Shown: positions 1-8,067, counted from the stretch's first letter. The stretch: DNA of 34,150 nucleotides from Candidatus Liptonbacteria bacterium (GCA_016204355.1 JACQKT010000011.1:1-34150), one strand, 5' to 3'. The notes: a model not told the origin generated them from the letters alone. Translations and numbers: made by a program.

Positions 1-16
1 ATATTAGCGAGGCCGA

Positions 17-22
17 TATAAT
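17..22 (+). promoter_or_regulatory. Putative -10 box of the redox cassette
   Basis: A perfect TATAAT lies 23 bases before the first ATG at 46. It sits inside a short perfect palindrome, CGATATAATATCG (14-26), so a regulator binding there would cover the -10 element. The -35 region is at or beyond the window edge and cannot be judged. Confidence 0.45.
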
Positions 23-45
23 ATCGCTCATCAATTAATCACTAT

Positions 46-261
46 ATGGATAACATTCGAGAAAATAAAACTAAAAATACTGTATACAAAGTGGGAAGTA
101 TTATACCCGAGAGCGGTCTTTATATATGCGTACCCTGTGGCAATAAAAAATACCTGAGGGCGGGGGCGCGTTTTGGAAATTGCTTAAAATGTCTTGGCAA
201 AGACTGGAGGTTATTTAGAAAAGGATTGGAACTTTGGGAAAAAATATATGAAGAAAAATAG
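46..261 (+). CDS. Small zinc-ribbon-like protein (71 aa)
   Basis: A 71-residue protein with two Cys pairs, CVPC (about residues 28-31) and CLKC (about 46-49), separated by a basic, Gly-rich stretch. This spacing fits a small treble-clef or zinc-ribbon fold. The sequence before the first pair (KVGSIIPESGLYICVPCG) resembles short bacterial zinc-ribbon proteins of unknown role. No catalytic motif or membrane segment is visible. Its 3' end overlaps the start of the DUF3179 gene by 14 bases, so the two are probably translationally coupled. It is the first gene of the + strand redox cassette and follows a TATAAT box. The function is unknown; metal or redox sensing is only a guess from context. Confidence 0.7.
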   Translation: MDNIRENKTKNTVYKVGSIIPESGLYICVPCGNKKYLRAGARFGNCLKCLGKDWRLFRKGLELWEKIYEEK

Positions 262-1291
262 CACAATAGTTTTAATCGTTTTTGCGGGAATAATTGCCGT
301 CGTTTTGTGGCAACGATTCACAAGAGATGATTTTAATTTGCCTCGTGGTGGGGAAGCAAAAACGGAAACGATATCCATTCCTGATGGCGAGGCAGATGGC
401 AATACTTCATTTTCAACAAAAGAAATTATGGTTACTGACGGTGTAAAACACAGCGTTCCCTTAAGTGAGATTATCGGCGGCGGACCGCCAAAAGACGGTA
501 TTCCGTCCATAGACAATCCTAAATTTATTTCTATCGCTGAGGCAGAAAAATTTTTAAACGACAGCGAGCCGGGCATAGCTCTCGATATCGGTGGTTCGGC
601 ACGATTCTACCCGTTTCAAATCCTAGTCTGGCATGAAATTGTAAATGATACTATCGGCGACCAGCGCGTACTCGTAACCTACTGCCCGCTTTGTCTTTCC
701 GGCATCGTTTTTGACCCGTTGGTCCGCGGCGAGCGCGTGGAATTCGGAACGTCAGGAAAACTGTGGAATTCCAATCTTGTCATGTACGACCGCAAGACTG
801 ATTCCCTATGGTCGCAGATTTTGGGCGAAGCGATTGTCGGGGAAATGACCGGCACGCAACTTAGAGTACTTTCTTCCGACATGACCAGATTCGGTGAATT
901 TAAAAAGCAGCATCCTCAAGGGACCGCACTCTCGCGCGATACGGGGGCGATTCGTTTTTACGGGCAAGACCCTTATGGTGATTACTATACTACGCCGGGG
1001 ACGTATTTCCCCGTCGGGGAAAAAGATAGTCGCTTATGCGATAAAGATTTTGTTTTAGGTATTGTAGTAAACGGAAAGGCAAAAGCGTATTTGCCGGAAA
1101 CGGTGAAGAAAGCCGGCGAGATAAGAGATCGTTTTGAAGGGAAAGATATCATTGCGCGATACGAAAAAGAAATCGATGCAGTTCGTCTTTTTGAGAAAAA
1201 AGCCGACGGCACGGTCGAGCGCATCAATCCGTTCGGAACGTTCTGGTTTTCTTGGGCCGCCGCACATCCGGGCACGGAACTATTTAAATGA
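248..1291 (+). CDS. DUF3179 domain protein, membrane-anchored
   Basis: I chose the start at 248 (MKKNSTIVLIVFAG) rather than the longer ORF start at 194, because 248 puts a signal anchor (about residues 5-20) at the N-terminus and gives a short overlap with the upstream gene. That makes a 347-residue protein. The remainder should face outside the cytoplasm and carries typical DUF3179 features: FYPFQILVWHEIVND, the YCPLC motif with two Cys, FGTSGKLWNSNLVMYDR, and a late segment with conserved Trp. DUF3179 has no established biochemical function. The CPLC pair would make it a plausible substrate of the thioredoxin-like and CcdA proteins encoded downstream, but this is inferred from context only. 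Confidence 0.85.
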   Translation: MKKNSTIVLIVFAGIIAVVLWQRFTRDDFNLPRGGEAKTETISIPDGEADGNTSFSTKEIMVTDGVKHSVPLSEIIGGGPPKDGIPSIDNPKFISIAEAEKFLNDSEPGIALDIGGSARFYPFQILVWHEIVNDTIGDQRVLVTYCPLCLSGIVFDPLVRGERVEFGTSGKLWNSNLVMYDRKTDSLWSQILGEAIVGEMTGTQLRVLSSDMTRFGEFKKQHPQGTALSRDTGAIRFYGQDPYGDYYTTPGTYFPVGEKDSRLCDKDFVLGIVVNGKAKAYLPETVKKAGEIRDRFEGKDIIARYEKEIDAVRLFEKKADGTVERINPFGTFWFSWAAAHPGTELFK

Positions 1292-1336
1292 AATCTGACA
1301 TCGCAAACCATATAAATTAACGTCTTGCGGTGACAT

Positions 1337-1342
1337 TATAAT
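1337..1342 (+). promoter_or_regulatory. -10 box for the DUF3105 gene
   Basis: A perfect TATAAT lies 12 bases before the ATG at 1355, so transcription would begin about six bases upstream of the start codon. No SD is visible there. No good -35 match is seen at the standard spacing. Confidence 0.45.
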
Positions 1343-1354
1343 TGCTATTAAGAA

Positions 1355-1981
1355 ATGGACAACACTCAAATTAAAGGGACAAACTTAAAGCAAGAGGCGT
1401 CGCGCGAAATAAAACAGAGTGCGCGCGAGCTTGCGGAAAAAAGAGAAAAGCTCAAAAAAATAACAAAAAGAGCATTGTGGCTGTTTGTTGCCGCAGGCAT
1501 TGCGTATCTTCTTGTAACTTGGATAGTGGGCCAGTTCCCCAAAGGGCCGGACTACAGCCGAAGCTTCCACATTTTGGGAAGAGAGCATATCTCTCCGGGA
1601 AGCCCGCGACCCGAATATAATTCCGATCCGCCGACGTCTGGTCCGCACCATCCTAATCCTGCCGATGTCTCTTTCTACAGTAAGGAACTGCCGGACGAGC
1701 AATTAGTTCACAATCTCGAGCACGGGCATGTCTGGATTTCGTACCGCTCTGATTTGTCGCAGGAAGTCGTGGACAAACTGAAAGGATTTGCCGGCGGTAG
1801 TGTCATTGTTACCATGCGTTTAAGAAACGACTCGGACATTGCTCTTGCCGCCTGGGGCCGGCTCGATAAGTTCAATCTTGAAAGCGGCCCGTTCCCCGCA
1901 CAGCGCATAAAAGATTTTATATTGAGATATCAAAACAGAGGTCCGGAAAACCCCAATTTACCGAGCCATTTTCGACAATGA
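1355..1981 (+). CDS. DUF3105 domain protein, single-pass membrane
   Basis: A 208-residue protein with a basic, helical cytoplasmic N-terminus (about 1-38), one membrane segment (about 40-58, LWLFVAAGIAYLLVTWIVG) and an outside domain. The outside domain carries the DUF3105 hallmarks: the PPTSGPHHP stretch and the His-rich motif HNLEHGHVWISY (about 119-130), which looks like a metal-binding site. The domain's activity is not established. It follows DUF3179 and precedes DoxX in the same orientation, and the TATAAT just upstream suggests it can also be transcribed separately. No cysteines are seen in the outside domain, so it is probably not itself a disulfide carrier. Confidence 0.85.
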   Translation: MDNTQIKGTNLKQEASREIKQSARELAEKREKLKKITKRALWLFVAAGIAYLLVTWIVGQFPKGPDYSRSFHILGREHISPGSPRPEYNSDPPTSGPHHPNPADVSFYSKELPDEQLVHNLEHGHVWISYRSDLSQEVVDKLKGFAGGSVIVTMRLRNDSDIALAAWGRLDKFNLESGPFPAQRIKDFILRYQNRGPENPNLPSHFRQ

Positions 1982-2084
1982 AAGAGTAAAATGAAATAAA
2001 GGCCGAAATAAAGCTACTTTTGGATTTTATATCAACATTGCATAATAATAATGATACGATTTCCAACAAGATGAAAATTAAAAT

Positions 2085-2090
2085 TATAAT
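2085..2090 (+). promoter_or_regulatory. -10 box for doxX, near-leaderless
   Basis: A perfect TATAAT ends nine bases before the ATG at 2100, predicting a transcript starting within a few bases of the start codon. The flanking 118-base gap (1982-2099) is AT-rich and holds nothing else I can support. Confidence 0.5.
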
Positions 2091-2099
2091 TTAAAACCT

Positions 2100-2480
2100 A
2101 TGATATTACTTAGTCAGTACAGCGATATCGCATTCCTCGTTTTGCGCTTGGCGATTGCGGCAATCTTTATCTATCATGCACTGCCGAAACTGAAAAATGC
2201 TCAAGGAATGAGTCAGGTGATAGGTATGCCGGCCAGCATGATCTTTATGCTTGGTCTGGTCGAATTCGTTTCGTCTTTAGGAATGTTATTCGGCGTCTAT
2301 ATACAAATCGCAGCATTCCTTCTTGCGATGGTAATGGTCGGGGCCATCTACTTCAAGATTGCGAAATGGCACGTGCCGTTTGCGGCAATGGATAAAACCG
2401 GTTGGGAGATTGATCTTATTCTCCTGGCAGCCAGCGTTCTCATTCTTGTGAACGGCGGCGGGGCGATAGGAGTACAATAA
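2100..2480 (+). CDS. DoxX family membrane protein
   Basis: A 126-residue protein with four predicted membrane helices and the DoxX pattern: an N-terminal LVLRLAIAAIFIYHALPKL, an Ala/Gly-rich second helix starting with GMPASMIFMLGLVEFVSSLG, and a conserved Gly-rich C-terminus. DoxX proteins are small membrane proteins. In mycobacteria a DoxX relative forms a complex with superoxide dismutase and a thiosulfate sulfurtransferase-like protein that links membrane thiol and oxidative stress responses. Four bases separate it from the thioredoxin reductase gene, which fits a role in membrane redox stress. Its substrate is unknown. Confidence 0.8.
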   Translation: MILLSQYSDIAFLVLRLAIAAIFIYHALPKLKNAQGMSQVIGMPASMIFMLGLVEFVSSLGMLFGVYIQIAAFLLAMVMVGAIYFKIAKWHVPFAAMDKTGWEIDLILLAASVLILVNGGGAIGVQ

Positions 2481-2484
2481 TTTT

Positions 2485-3444
2485 ATGCAATACGACCTTA
2501 TCATCATTGGTTCTGGCGCGGCTGGTCTCGGAGCTGCTCTATACAGCGGCCGATACCGGATGAAGACTCTGGTTATCGGCAGGGAATTCGGTGGCGAGAC
2601 GGCCAAAGCGGGAACTATCGAAAATTATCCGGGCATTCAAGCCGTTGATGGATATGAGCTTATGGATACAATGAAACAGCAGGTCAAAAAACTTGGCATT
2701 GAAGTGCTCGACGCGGAAGCCACTGAAGCGAGGCGGCAGGAGCATTGTTTTGAGATATGTGCGAATAAAACGACATATCAAACGCACGCGATCATTTTCG
2801 CCGTTGGGGCAGAGCGCCGTCGGCTTGGTTTGCCGAATGAAAAAGAGCTTACCGGCAAAGGCGTGCATTACTGCGTCACCTGCGATGGCCCCGTGTACAA
2901 CGGCAAGACAATCGCGATGGTCGGCGGCGGAGATGCTTCGGTTAAGGGCGCCGTACTTGCCGCAGAATACGTAGAAAAAGTATTCCTCATCGTGCGCGGC
3001 AAGGAAGTGACAGCAGAGCCAATCAATTTGGAAAGAATGAAGAAACTTGGCGATAAAATAGAACTCATTTTGGAAACAGAAGTCAAAGAAATCATTGGCG
3101 AAAAGAAGCTGGAGAAATTAATCCTTTCGACCGAGCTTAAAGGAGACCCGGAATTGATTGTTGACGGCTTGTTTGTGGAAATAGGGGCAATGCCGAATGT
3201 TGAGCTTGCAAAATCAATCGGCGCGGAGCTTGACGAACGCGGATACATCAAGACCGATGCCATGATGCAAACAAATATTGACGGCGTTTTCGCTGCCGGT
3301 GATACGGTCAATTATTTCGGTTCATTCAAGCAGGATATAACTGCCGCCGCTATGGGTGCGGTGGCGGCAACCTCTGCCTACAGCGACAGAAAAATTCACG
3401 GCGAGATTTGTCCGATTCACGCACAACCGGCGGCTGTCAATTAA
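2485..3444 (+). CDS. trxB: Thioredoxin reductase (TrxB-like flavoprotein)
   Basis: A 319-residue flavoprotein of normal TrxB length. It has an N-terminal FAD-binding GSGAAGLGAALY, the redox-active CVTC (Cys130 and Cys133) in HYCVTCDGPVYNGK, a NAD(P)-binding VGGGDASVKGA and a C-terminal FAD motif GVFAAGDTVN. The family transfers electrons from NADPH through FAD to the active-site disulfide and then to thioredoxin or a thioredoxin-like partner. No classical cytosolic thioredoxin gene is visible nearby; the only thioredoxin-fold protein in the cassette is the membrane-tethered one at 3657. The partner could be CcdA, a thioredoxin encoded elsewhere, or the Cys-rich protein next door. The family assignment is strong; the physiological partner is inference. 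Confidence 0.9.
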   Translation: MQYDLIIIGSGAAGLGAALYSGRYRMKTLVIGREFGGETAKAGTIENYPGIQAVDGYELMDTMKQQVKKLGIEVLDAEATEARRQEHCFEICANKTTYQTHAIIFAVGAERRRLGLPNEKELTGKGVHYCVTCDGPVYNGKTIAMVGGGDASVKGAVLAAEYVEKVFLIVRGKEVTAEPINLERMKKLGDKIELILETEVKEIIGEKKLEKLILSTELKGDPELIVDGLFVEIGAMPNVELAKSIGAELDERGYIKTDAMMQTNIDGVFAAGDTVNYFGSFKQDITAAAMGAVAATSAYSDRKIHGEICPIHAQPAAVN

Positions 3445-3479
3445 TAAAGGTCGGTGAATTAATAGTAAGATAAATAACT

Positions 3480-3653
3480 ATGAACGAAACAGAAAAAAAA
3501 TGCGCAAAATGCGGCGGAAAAACCACGGGGTACAAGTGCGATATGTGCGGCGCTGAAGCCGCTGAGCACGACGAGAAACACAGTTGCGGCGGAGGCCACT
3601 GCGTATCCAAGTGTACCGGTTGCAACCAGGCAGAAACACATTGCCCTTGCTGA
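3480..3653 (+). CDS. 57-aa Cys-rich metallothionein-like protein
   Basis: This gene is absent from the supplied ORF track. Reading from the ATG at 3480 gives 57 codons and a TGA at 3651. The protein has ten cysteines in five pairs: CAKC, CDMC, an HSC...HC pair, KCTGC and a terminal HCPC, plus four His residues. Cys makes up about 18% of residues, and both ends look like zinc-ribbon knuckles. This composition suggests a small metal-binding (metallothionein-like or double zinc-ribbon) protein in the cytoplasm. It starts 35 bases after trxB and stops three bases before the TlpA-like gene, so it is almost certainly co-transcribed with them. Metal storage, metal sensing and thiol buffering are all possible. 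Confidence 0.75.
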   Translation: MNETEKKCAKCGGKTTGYKCDMCGAEAAEHDEKHSCGGGHCVSKCTGCNQAETHCPC

Positions 3654-3656
3654 AAC

Positions 3657-4199
3657 ATGATTAGGTCTTTGGTTGTTGTCGGTATTGCCGCATTGATTCT
3701 CGGGGGCGCCTGGTTGTTGATTTTTAACCGTACTGCCCCCGATGAATCAAATTCTCAAACGCAACTCCTGCCTGACCGGCAGGCAGTCGAGAAAGCGCCT
3801 GATTTTTCTCTGAAAGATTTTGAAGGTAAAACAGTGCGCCTCGCGGATTTTGCGGGCAAGCCGCTGATTGTTAACTCCTGGGCGGCATGGTGCCCGTTCT
3901 GCCGGAAAGAACTGGTCGATTTCGCCGCGGCGCAGAAAGAGTTTGGAAACAAAGTGGTTGTTATCGCCATAGACCGGGCGGAAGCGCGAGAAGTTGCTAA
4001 AAAGTATACCGACGAACTCGGCGTTACAGAGGATATTATTTTTCTTCTTGACCCCTCGGACAGTTTTTATCAATCAATCGGCGGATTTTCCATGCCGGAA
4101 ACCTTATTTGTAGATTCCGACGGCAGCGTTGTATTTCACAAAAGGGGACCTATGGATATCGATGAAATCCGCGAGAAGGTCGGGAAATTTAAAAATTGA
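3657..4199 (+). CDS. TlpA/ResA-like membrane-tethered thioredoxin
   Basis: A 180-residue protein with an N-terminal signal anchor (about residues 4-23) followed by a thioredoxin fold of the AhpC/TSA-TlpA type. The active site is WCPFC (Cys79 and Cys82), preceded by the usual APDFSLKDFEGK entry strand. GGFSMPETLFVD supplies the cis-proline (the P of MPET) next to the active site. Proteins of this kind act outside the cytoplasmic membrane, reduce disulfides in target proteins, and are recharged by CcdA, which is encoded at 8068. The gene begins three bases after the Cys-rich ORF and has no SD, so it depends on the operon. The target protein is unknown; DUF3179 with its CPLC motif is one candidate. 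Confidence 0.88.
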   Translation: MIRSLVVVGIAALILGGAWLLIFNRTAPDESNSQTQLLPDRQAVEKAPDFSLKDFEGKTVRLADFAGKPLIVNSWAAWCPFCRKELVDFAAAQKEFGNKVVVIAIDRAEAREVAKKYTDELGVTEDIIFLLDPSDSFYQSIGGFSMPETLFVDSDGSVVFHKRGPMDIDEIREKVGKFKN

Positions 4200-4206
4200 C
4201 CCAGAC

Positions 4207-4581
4207 ATGAAAACATCCATTAACTCAGTTTTAAAAGTGACTGGCATTCCGGTTATTGTCGCTTCGCTTTGCTGTCTAACGCCGGTGATTATCGTTTTGT
4301 TCGGGCTGGGGTCGGTTTCGCTTGCCGCTTCGCTTGCAGACACGCTTTACGGTACGTATAAATGGGTTTTTCGCATTGCGGGGTTGGCGCTTCTTGGACT
4401 GTCGTTAGTTTGGTATCTGCGGCGCGAGAAAAAAATTTGCACGCTGGATGAAGCCCAAAAACGCCGCAATGAAATTCTCAATATCGTCGCCATTTCACTT
4501 ACGGTAGGAGTCGTCGGATATTTCTTGTGGCTTTATGTCGTGGTGGAATATGCCGGCAAATGGTTGGGTATCTGGAATTAA
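4207..4581 (+). CDS. MerT-like small membrane protein with a Cys pair
   Basis: I took the ATG at 4207 rather than 4129, because the longer ORF would overlap the previous gene by 71 bases and add a soluble, non-family N-terminus. The result is 124 residues with about three membrane helices. Helix 1 carries a vicinal pair in SLCCLTPVIIVLFGLG (Cys22 and Cys23), very like the Cys-Cys of mercuric transporter MerT; another Cys lies after helix 2 (KKICTL). MerT proteins use these cysteines to pass metal ions across the membrane. No merA, merP or MerR regulator is recognisable here, so the substrate may be a different metal or a thiol/disulfide. Eight bases separate it from the TlpA-like gene. Confidence 0.6.
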   Translation: MKTSINSVLKVTGIPVIVASLCCLTPVIIVLFGLGSVSLAASLADTLYGTYKWVFRIAGLALLGLSLVWYLRREKKICTLDEAQKRRNEILNIVAISLTVGVVGYFLWLYVVVEYAGKWLGIWN

Positions 4582-4621
4582 AATAAGAAATCAGTATTTT
4601 CTTGCGATTCCAAAACGAAAC

Positions 4622-5044
4622 ATGAAAACAAAATACATAGCAACGCTGGCAATCATTGCTTTCCTGGTGCATATTATTTGGGAAAATGCTCAAGCCTCTC
4701 TCTATGTAGGCTACGAATCTTTTTCTCAGCATTTTCCGATGTGTCTAATCGGCACTGTAGGCGATGTCGCGATAACGCTTCTCGTTTTGGCATTTATGCG
4801 GCTTCTTAAAGAAGATGTAACACAGGCGACAGATTTCTTGGCGCTTGCCATGATGGGATTTGTCATCGCCGTTGCAATTGAACAGCATGCGCTGCTCACG
4901 GGCAGGTGGGGCTACGCACCCGCAATGCCGATAATCCCGATATTGGAAGTCGGGCTTACTCCAATCATGCAAATGATGTTGCTGCTCCCACTCTCATTCT
5001 ATCTGGCAAATTTGGCGAAGTCGGCTAAAAGTGCCTTTACTTAA
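4622..5044 (+). CDS. Four-helix membrane protein of unknown function
   Basis: I chose the start at 4622 (MKTKYIATLAIIAFL), which puts a hydrophobic helix directly at the N-terminus; the longer ORF from 4535 would overlap the upstream gene. The 140-residue product has about four membrane helices. Polar residues that could be functional are WENAQASLYVGYESF after helix 1, an Asp in helix 2 (GTVGDVAITLL), and the EQHALLTGRWGYAPAMP loop. I do not recognise the family. It lies between the MerT-like protein and the G6PDH/6PGDH fusion, one base before the fusion start, so it belongs to the same transcript. Confidence 0.65.
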   Translation: MKTKYIATLAIIAFLVHIIWENAQASLYVGYESFSQHFPMCLIGTVGDVAITLLVLAFMRLLKEDVTQATDFLALAMMGFVIAVAIEQHALLTGRWGYAPAMPIIPILEVGLTPIMQMMLLLPLSFYLANLAKSAKSAFT

Positions 5045-5045
5045 C

Positions 5046-7616
5046 ATGGTAAAAATCATTCAAAATAAGAACCAAATTCTATACCAATGCGAGGAATGCG
5101 GTTTGAAATACAAAAGTAAGGAAATCGCAGGAAAATGCCAGGCGTGGTGCTCGGAACATAAGAGCTGCAATCTCGACCTGATTAAATATGCTGTGGAAGA
5201 TAAAGATATCGCCGCGCCGAAGGAGCGCGCGAACACCCCGACAATCCTCGTCGTGTTTGGGGCGACTGGGGATCTCGCCGTGAAAAAAGTAATTCCCTCT
5301 CTCTGGAATTTATTCAGACACAAGCGCCTGCCGGATCGCCTGTCAGTAATCGGTTTTTCACGGAGAAATTTAACCAATATTGGTTTTAGGGAATTTGTCC
5401 AAAAAACAGTTTTAATGAGTGGTAATAACAAGACGACACGAAGGAAACTGGAACGTTTCGCCAAATTCTTCAAGTATCAGACAGGATTGTTCAACGATAC
5501 GGCGGCGTTTCGCTCGCTCGCCGATGCGATTACGGAGATCGAGGCATCGTGGGGTGTGTGCGCCAATAAGCTGTTCTACCTTGTCGTCCCGCCGCCGGAT
5601 TATGGCTTTATTTTCAAAAACCTCGCATCGGTCAAGCTAAATTTGCCGTGCGGCGGAAGCGGGGGCTGGAGCAGAATTCTCATAGAAAAACCTTTCGGCA
5701 CTGATTTAAAAAGCGCGCGCAAGCTCCAAGCGCTTCTGTCCTCATATTTTAAGGAAGAACAAATATACCGGATCGACCACTACCTCTTCAAAGAAATAGT
5801 TCAGGGCGTAGAGAATTTTCGGTTTTCCAACAATCTCTTCGAGCGCGCGTGGGATAACACGACAATTGAACGTATCGATGTCCGTCTTCACGAATCTATA
5901 GGAGTTGAAGACAGGGGTGGTTTTTACGATGCGGTAGGAGCACTGCGCGACGTAGGGCAAAATCACATGCTTTCCATGCTTGCCGCGATTACAATGGACA
6001 ACAACTTGGAGCCCGGCGCGGCATTCGTCCGAGAAAATCGCGCAGAAATTTTAAGAACCCTCGTTCCTTGGACCGCCAGCACGGTGAAAACCGATACATT
6101 TCGGGGGCAATATAGGGGATATGAGAAAATCAGCGGCGTCAAACCCGGCTCGAAAACAGAAACATATTTTGCGTTAAAAACCGGACTTCTGCATCCGCAC
6201 TGGAAAGGCATTCCGATTTTTATGGAAGCCGGAAAGCGGCTTGCGGAACCGCGAAAAGAAATTGTTTTGACACTCAAGCATCCGCCAGCGTGCTTGCTCT
6301 GCGAGGCAGGTTCGCATGGACCGAATAAAATCGTTTTCCGCATCGAGCCAAACGACGAGATAACCATTCATTTTTGGACAAAGAAACCGGGGTTTGAACG
6401 AATGCTTGAAGAACGGGTGTTTTCTTTCTTTTTGTACGAGAAAGAGATAAAGACGCAGTATGTGGAAGAATACGCGAAAATCATTCACGAAGCGATAATG
6501 GGAGAACAAGCGGTGTTCATAACGTCCGAAGAAGTTGAAGCGCTATGGAAATTTACCGACCCCGTTGTTAAGGGATGGAGGCGGAACATCGCTCCGTTAA
6601 CGCGATATGAGCCGGGCACCACGCCGACTCCGAAGATGTTAAAAATCAGTCCGGATATCTCTGACGAAAATAAATACGAAAAAAACACATTTCGCGCAAA
6701 CGGTGTCGCAATTATTGGCTTAGGGAAGATGGGGGCCAACATCGCGCGTCGCTTGATTTCCAAAAAGTGGAAGGTTGTGGGTTTTAATAAAACTATTGAT
6801 GCGACTAAGAAATTGGAAGAACAAGGAATGGGTGGCGCGTATTCGGTGAAAGAACTCGCAGAGAAATTAACTAAGCCGCGCATCGTGTGGCTGATGGTCC
6901 CCGCCGGAAACCCGGTGGACGATGCCATTTTCGGAAGGGAAGGACTTATCCATTTTCTGGAAAATGGCGACATTATTATTGACGGCGGGAATTCTTTTTA
7001 CAAAGATTCGGCTGCGCGCTACAAAAAACTCAAAAAACGAGGCATTCATTTTGTTGACATAGGTGTTTCGGGAGGACCGGAGGGAGCGCTCCACGGTGCG
7101 TCGTTGATGATAGGGGGCGATTCGAAAATGTTTCGGAAGCTTGAGCCGCTTTTTAACGAATTGTCGGTGCCGGATGGTTACAAATTTTTTAGAGGAGCCG
7201 GAGCGGGTCATTTCGTAAAAATGATTCATAATGGCATTGAATATGGCATGATGCAAGCGATTGCCGAGGGATTCACGATTCTCAAAAAGGCAAAATATAA
7301 ACTGAACTTATCGCAAGTCGCCGATGTCTACAACCACGGGAGCGTAATCGAATCGCGCCTTATTGACTGGCTAAAAAACGCGTTTGATGCGAATCGCAAT
7401 GATTTGAAGAATATTTCCGGTTCGGTCGGTTATACCGGCGAAGGGGCATGGACGGTGAAAACGGCAAAAGAATTAAAAGTACGAGCGCGCATTATCGAAG
7501 AAGCCCTGCGTTTCAGAATTAAATCGAAACGAGACCCAACCTATACGGGAAAAATTTTATCAGCTTTGCGGGAACAATTCGGCGGTCACCGGGTAAAAAA
7601 TAATAAAAAACTATGA
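5046..7616 (+). CDS. Zinc-ribbon / G6PDH / 6-phosphogluconate dehydrogenase fusion
   Basis: An 856-residue three-part protein, counted from the ATG at 5046 (the ORF-track start at 5031 overlaps the upstream gene). Part 1 (about 1-45) is a Cys cluster, CEEC...C...C...C (15, 18, 31, 35, 41). Part 2 (about 65-520) is glucose-6-phosphate dehydrogenase, with GATGDLA (72-78), IEKPFG, RIDHYLFKE (242-250) and QNHML (305-309); the known substrate and catalytic His, Asp and Lys positions are present. Part 3 (about 550-856) is a short-type 6-phosphogluconate dehydrogenase, with GLGKMG (558-563), GVSGGPEGA and VKMIHNGIEY including the catalytic Lys725. Together they would convert glucose-6-phosphate to ribulose-5-phosphate, yielding two reduced nicotinamides, apart from the lactone step: no lactonase domain or gene is seen. 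Internal Met codons near the junction could allow a separate 6PGDH product. Confidence 0.92.
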   Translation: MVKIIQNKNQILYQCEECGLKYKSKEIAGKCQAWCSEHKSCNLDLIKYAVEDKDIAAPKERANTPTILVVFGATGDLAVKKVIPSLWNLFRHKRLPDRLSVIGFSRRNLTNIGFREFVQKTVLMSGNNKTTRRKLERFAKFFKYQTGLFNDTAAFRSLADAITEIEASWGVCANKLFYLVVPPPDYGFIFKNLASVKLNLPCGGSGGWSRILIEKPFGTDLKSARKLQALLSSYFKEEQIYRIDHYLFKEIVQGVENFRFSNNLFERAWDNTTIERIDVRLHESIGVEDRGGFYDAVGALRDVGQNHMLSMLAAITMDNNLEPGAAFVRENRAEILRTLVPWTASTVKTDTFRGQYRGYEKISGVKPGSKTETYFALKTGLLHPHWKGIPIFMEAGKRLAEPRKEIVLTLKHPPACLLCEAGSHGPNKIVFRIEPNDEITIHFWTKKPGFERMLEERVFSFFLYEKEIKTQYVEEYAKIIHEAIMGEQAVFITSEEVEALWKFTDPVVKGWRRNIAPLTRYEPGTTPTPKMLKISPDISDENKYEKNTFRANGVAIIGLGKMGANIARRLISKKWKVVGFNKTIDATKKLEEQGMGGAYSVKELAEKLTKPRIVWLMVPAGNPVDDAIFGREGLIHFLENGDIIIDGGNSFYKDSAARYKKLKKRGIHFVDIGVSGGPEGALHGASLMIGGDSKMFRKLEPLFNELSVPDGYKFFRGAGAGHFVKMIHNGIEYGMMQAIAEGFTILKKAKYKLNLSQVADVYNHGSVIESRLIDWLKNAFDANRNDLKNISGSVGYTGEGAWTVKTAKELKVRARIIEEALRFRIKSKRDPTYTGKILSALREQFGGHRVKNNKKL

Positions 7617-8065
7617 ACATCGACCATTCACAAATTAAAGAGCTGGACTACAGCTACATCACCGACGGCATTTTCATCGGCACAAATCAGTGCTGTCAGA
7701 CGCATTTTGACGACAAATTGAGAAAAGAAGGAATCACTGCCGATATTTCTTTGGAAAAAGACCGGCTCGATGCTCCTTTCGGCGTTGATTTTTATCTTTG
7801 GATGCCTGTAGAAGACCATGCGGCCCCCAATTATGAACAATTGGAATTCGGAGTTTCCGCACTCGAGAAATTGGTCGCAATGGGGAGGAAAGTATATGTT
7901 CATTGCAAAAACGGGCACGGACGAGCTCCGACCTTAGTGGCCACTTACTTAGTGAAGAGCGGTAAAAGCCCCGAAGAAGCAGAGGCCTTGATAAAAGCAA
8001 AGCGCCCATCAATGCATCTTGAAGAGGTTCAGCGTGAAGCGATAATAAATTTTAGCCAAAAATAA
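7613..8065 (+). CDS. Dual-specificity-type protein phosphatase
   Basis: A 150-residue protein with the Cys-x5-Arg phosphatase loop in VHCKNGHGRAPT, the usual leading His, an upstream general-acid candidate (Asp in MPVEDHAAP) and an N-terminal ITDGIFIGT segment typical of compact dual-specificity or Tyr phosphatases. Such enzymes remove phosphate from proteins or from small phosphorylated molecules through a Cys-phosphate intermediate. The ATG overlaps the stop of the G6PDH/6PGDH fusion (ATGA), which implies translational coupling. That coupling suggests either regulation of the fusion enzyme or action on a sugar or lipid phosphate. The phosphatase Cys is also a redox-sensitive group, which fits the cassette theme. 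The substrate is unknown. Confidence 0.82.
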   Translation: MNIDHSQIKELDYSYITDGIFIGTNQCCQTHFDDKLRKEGITADISLEKDRLDAPFGVDFYLWMPVEDHAAPNYEQLEFGVSALEKLVAMGRKVYVHCKNGHGRAPTLVATYLVKSGKSPEEAEALIKAKRPSMHLEEVQREAIINFSQK

Positions 8066-8067
8066 TT

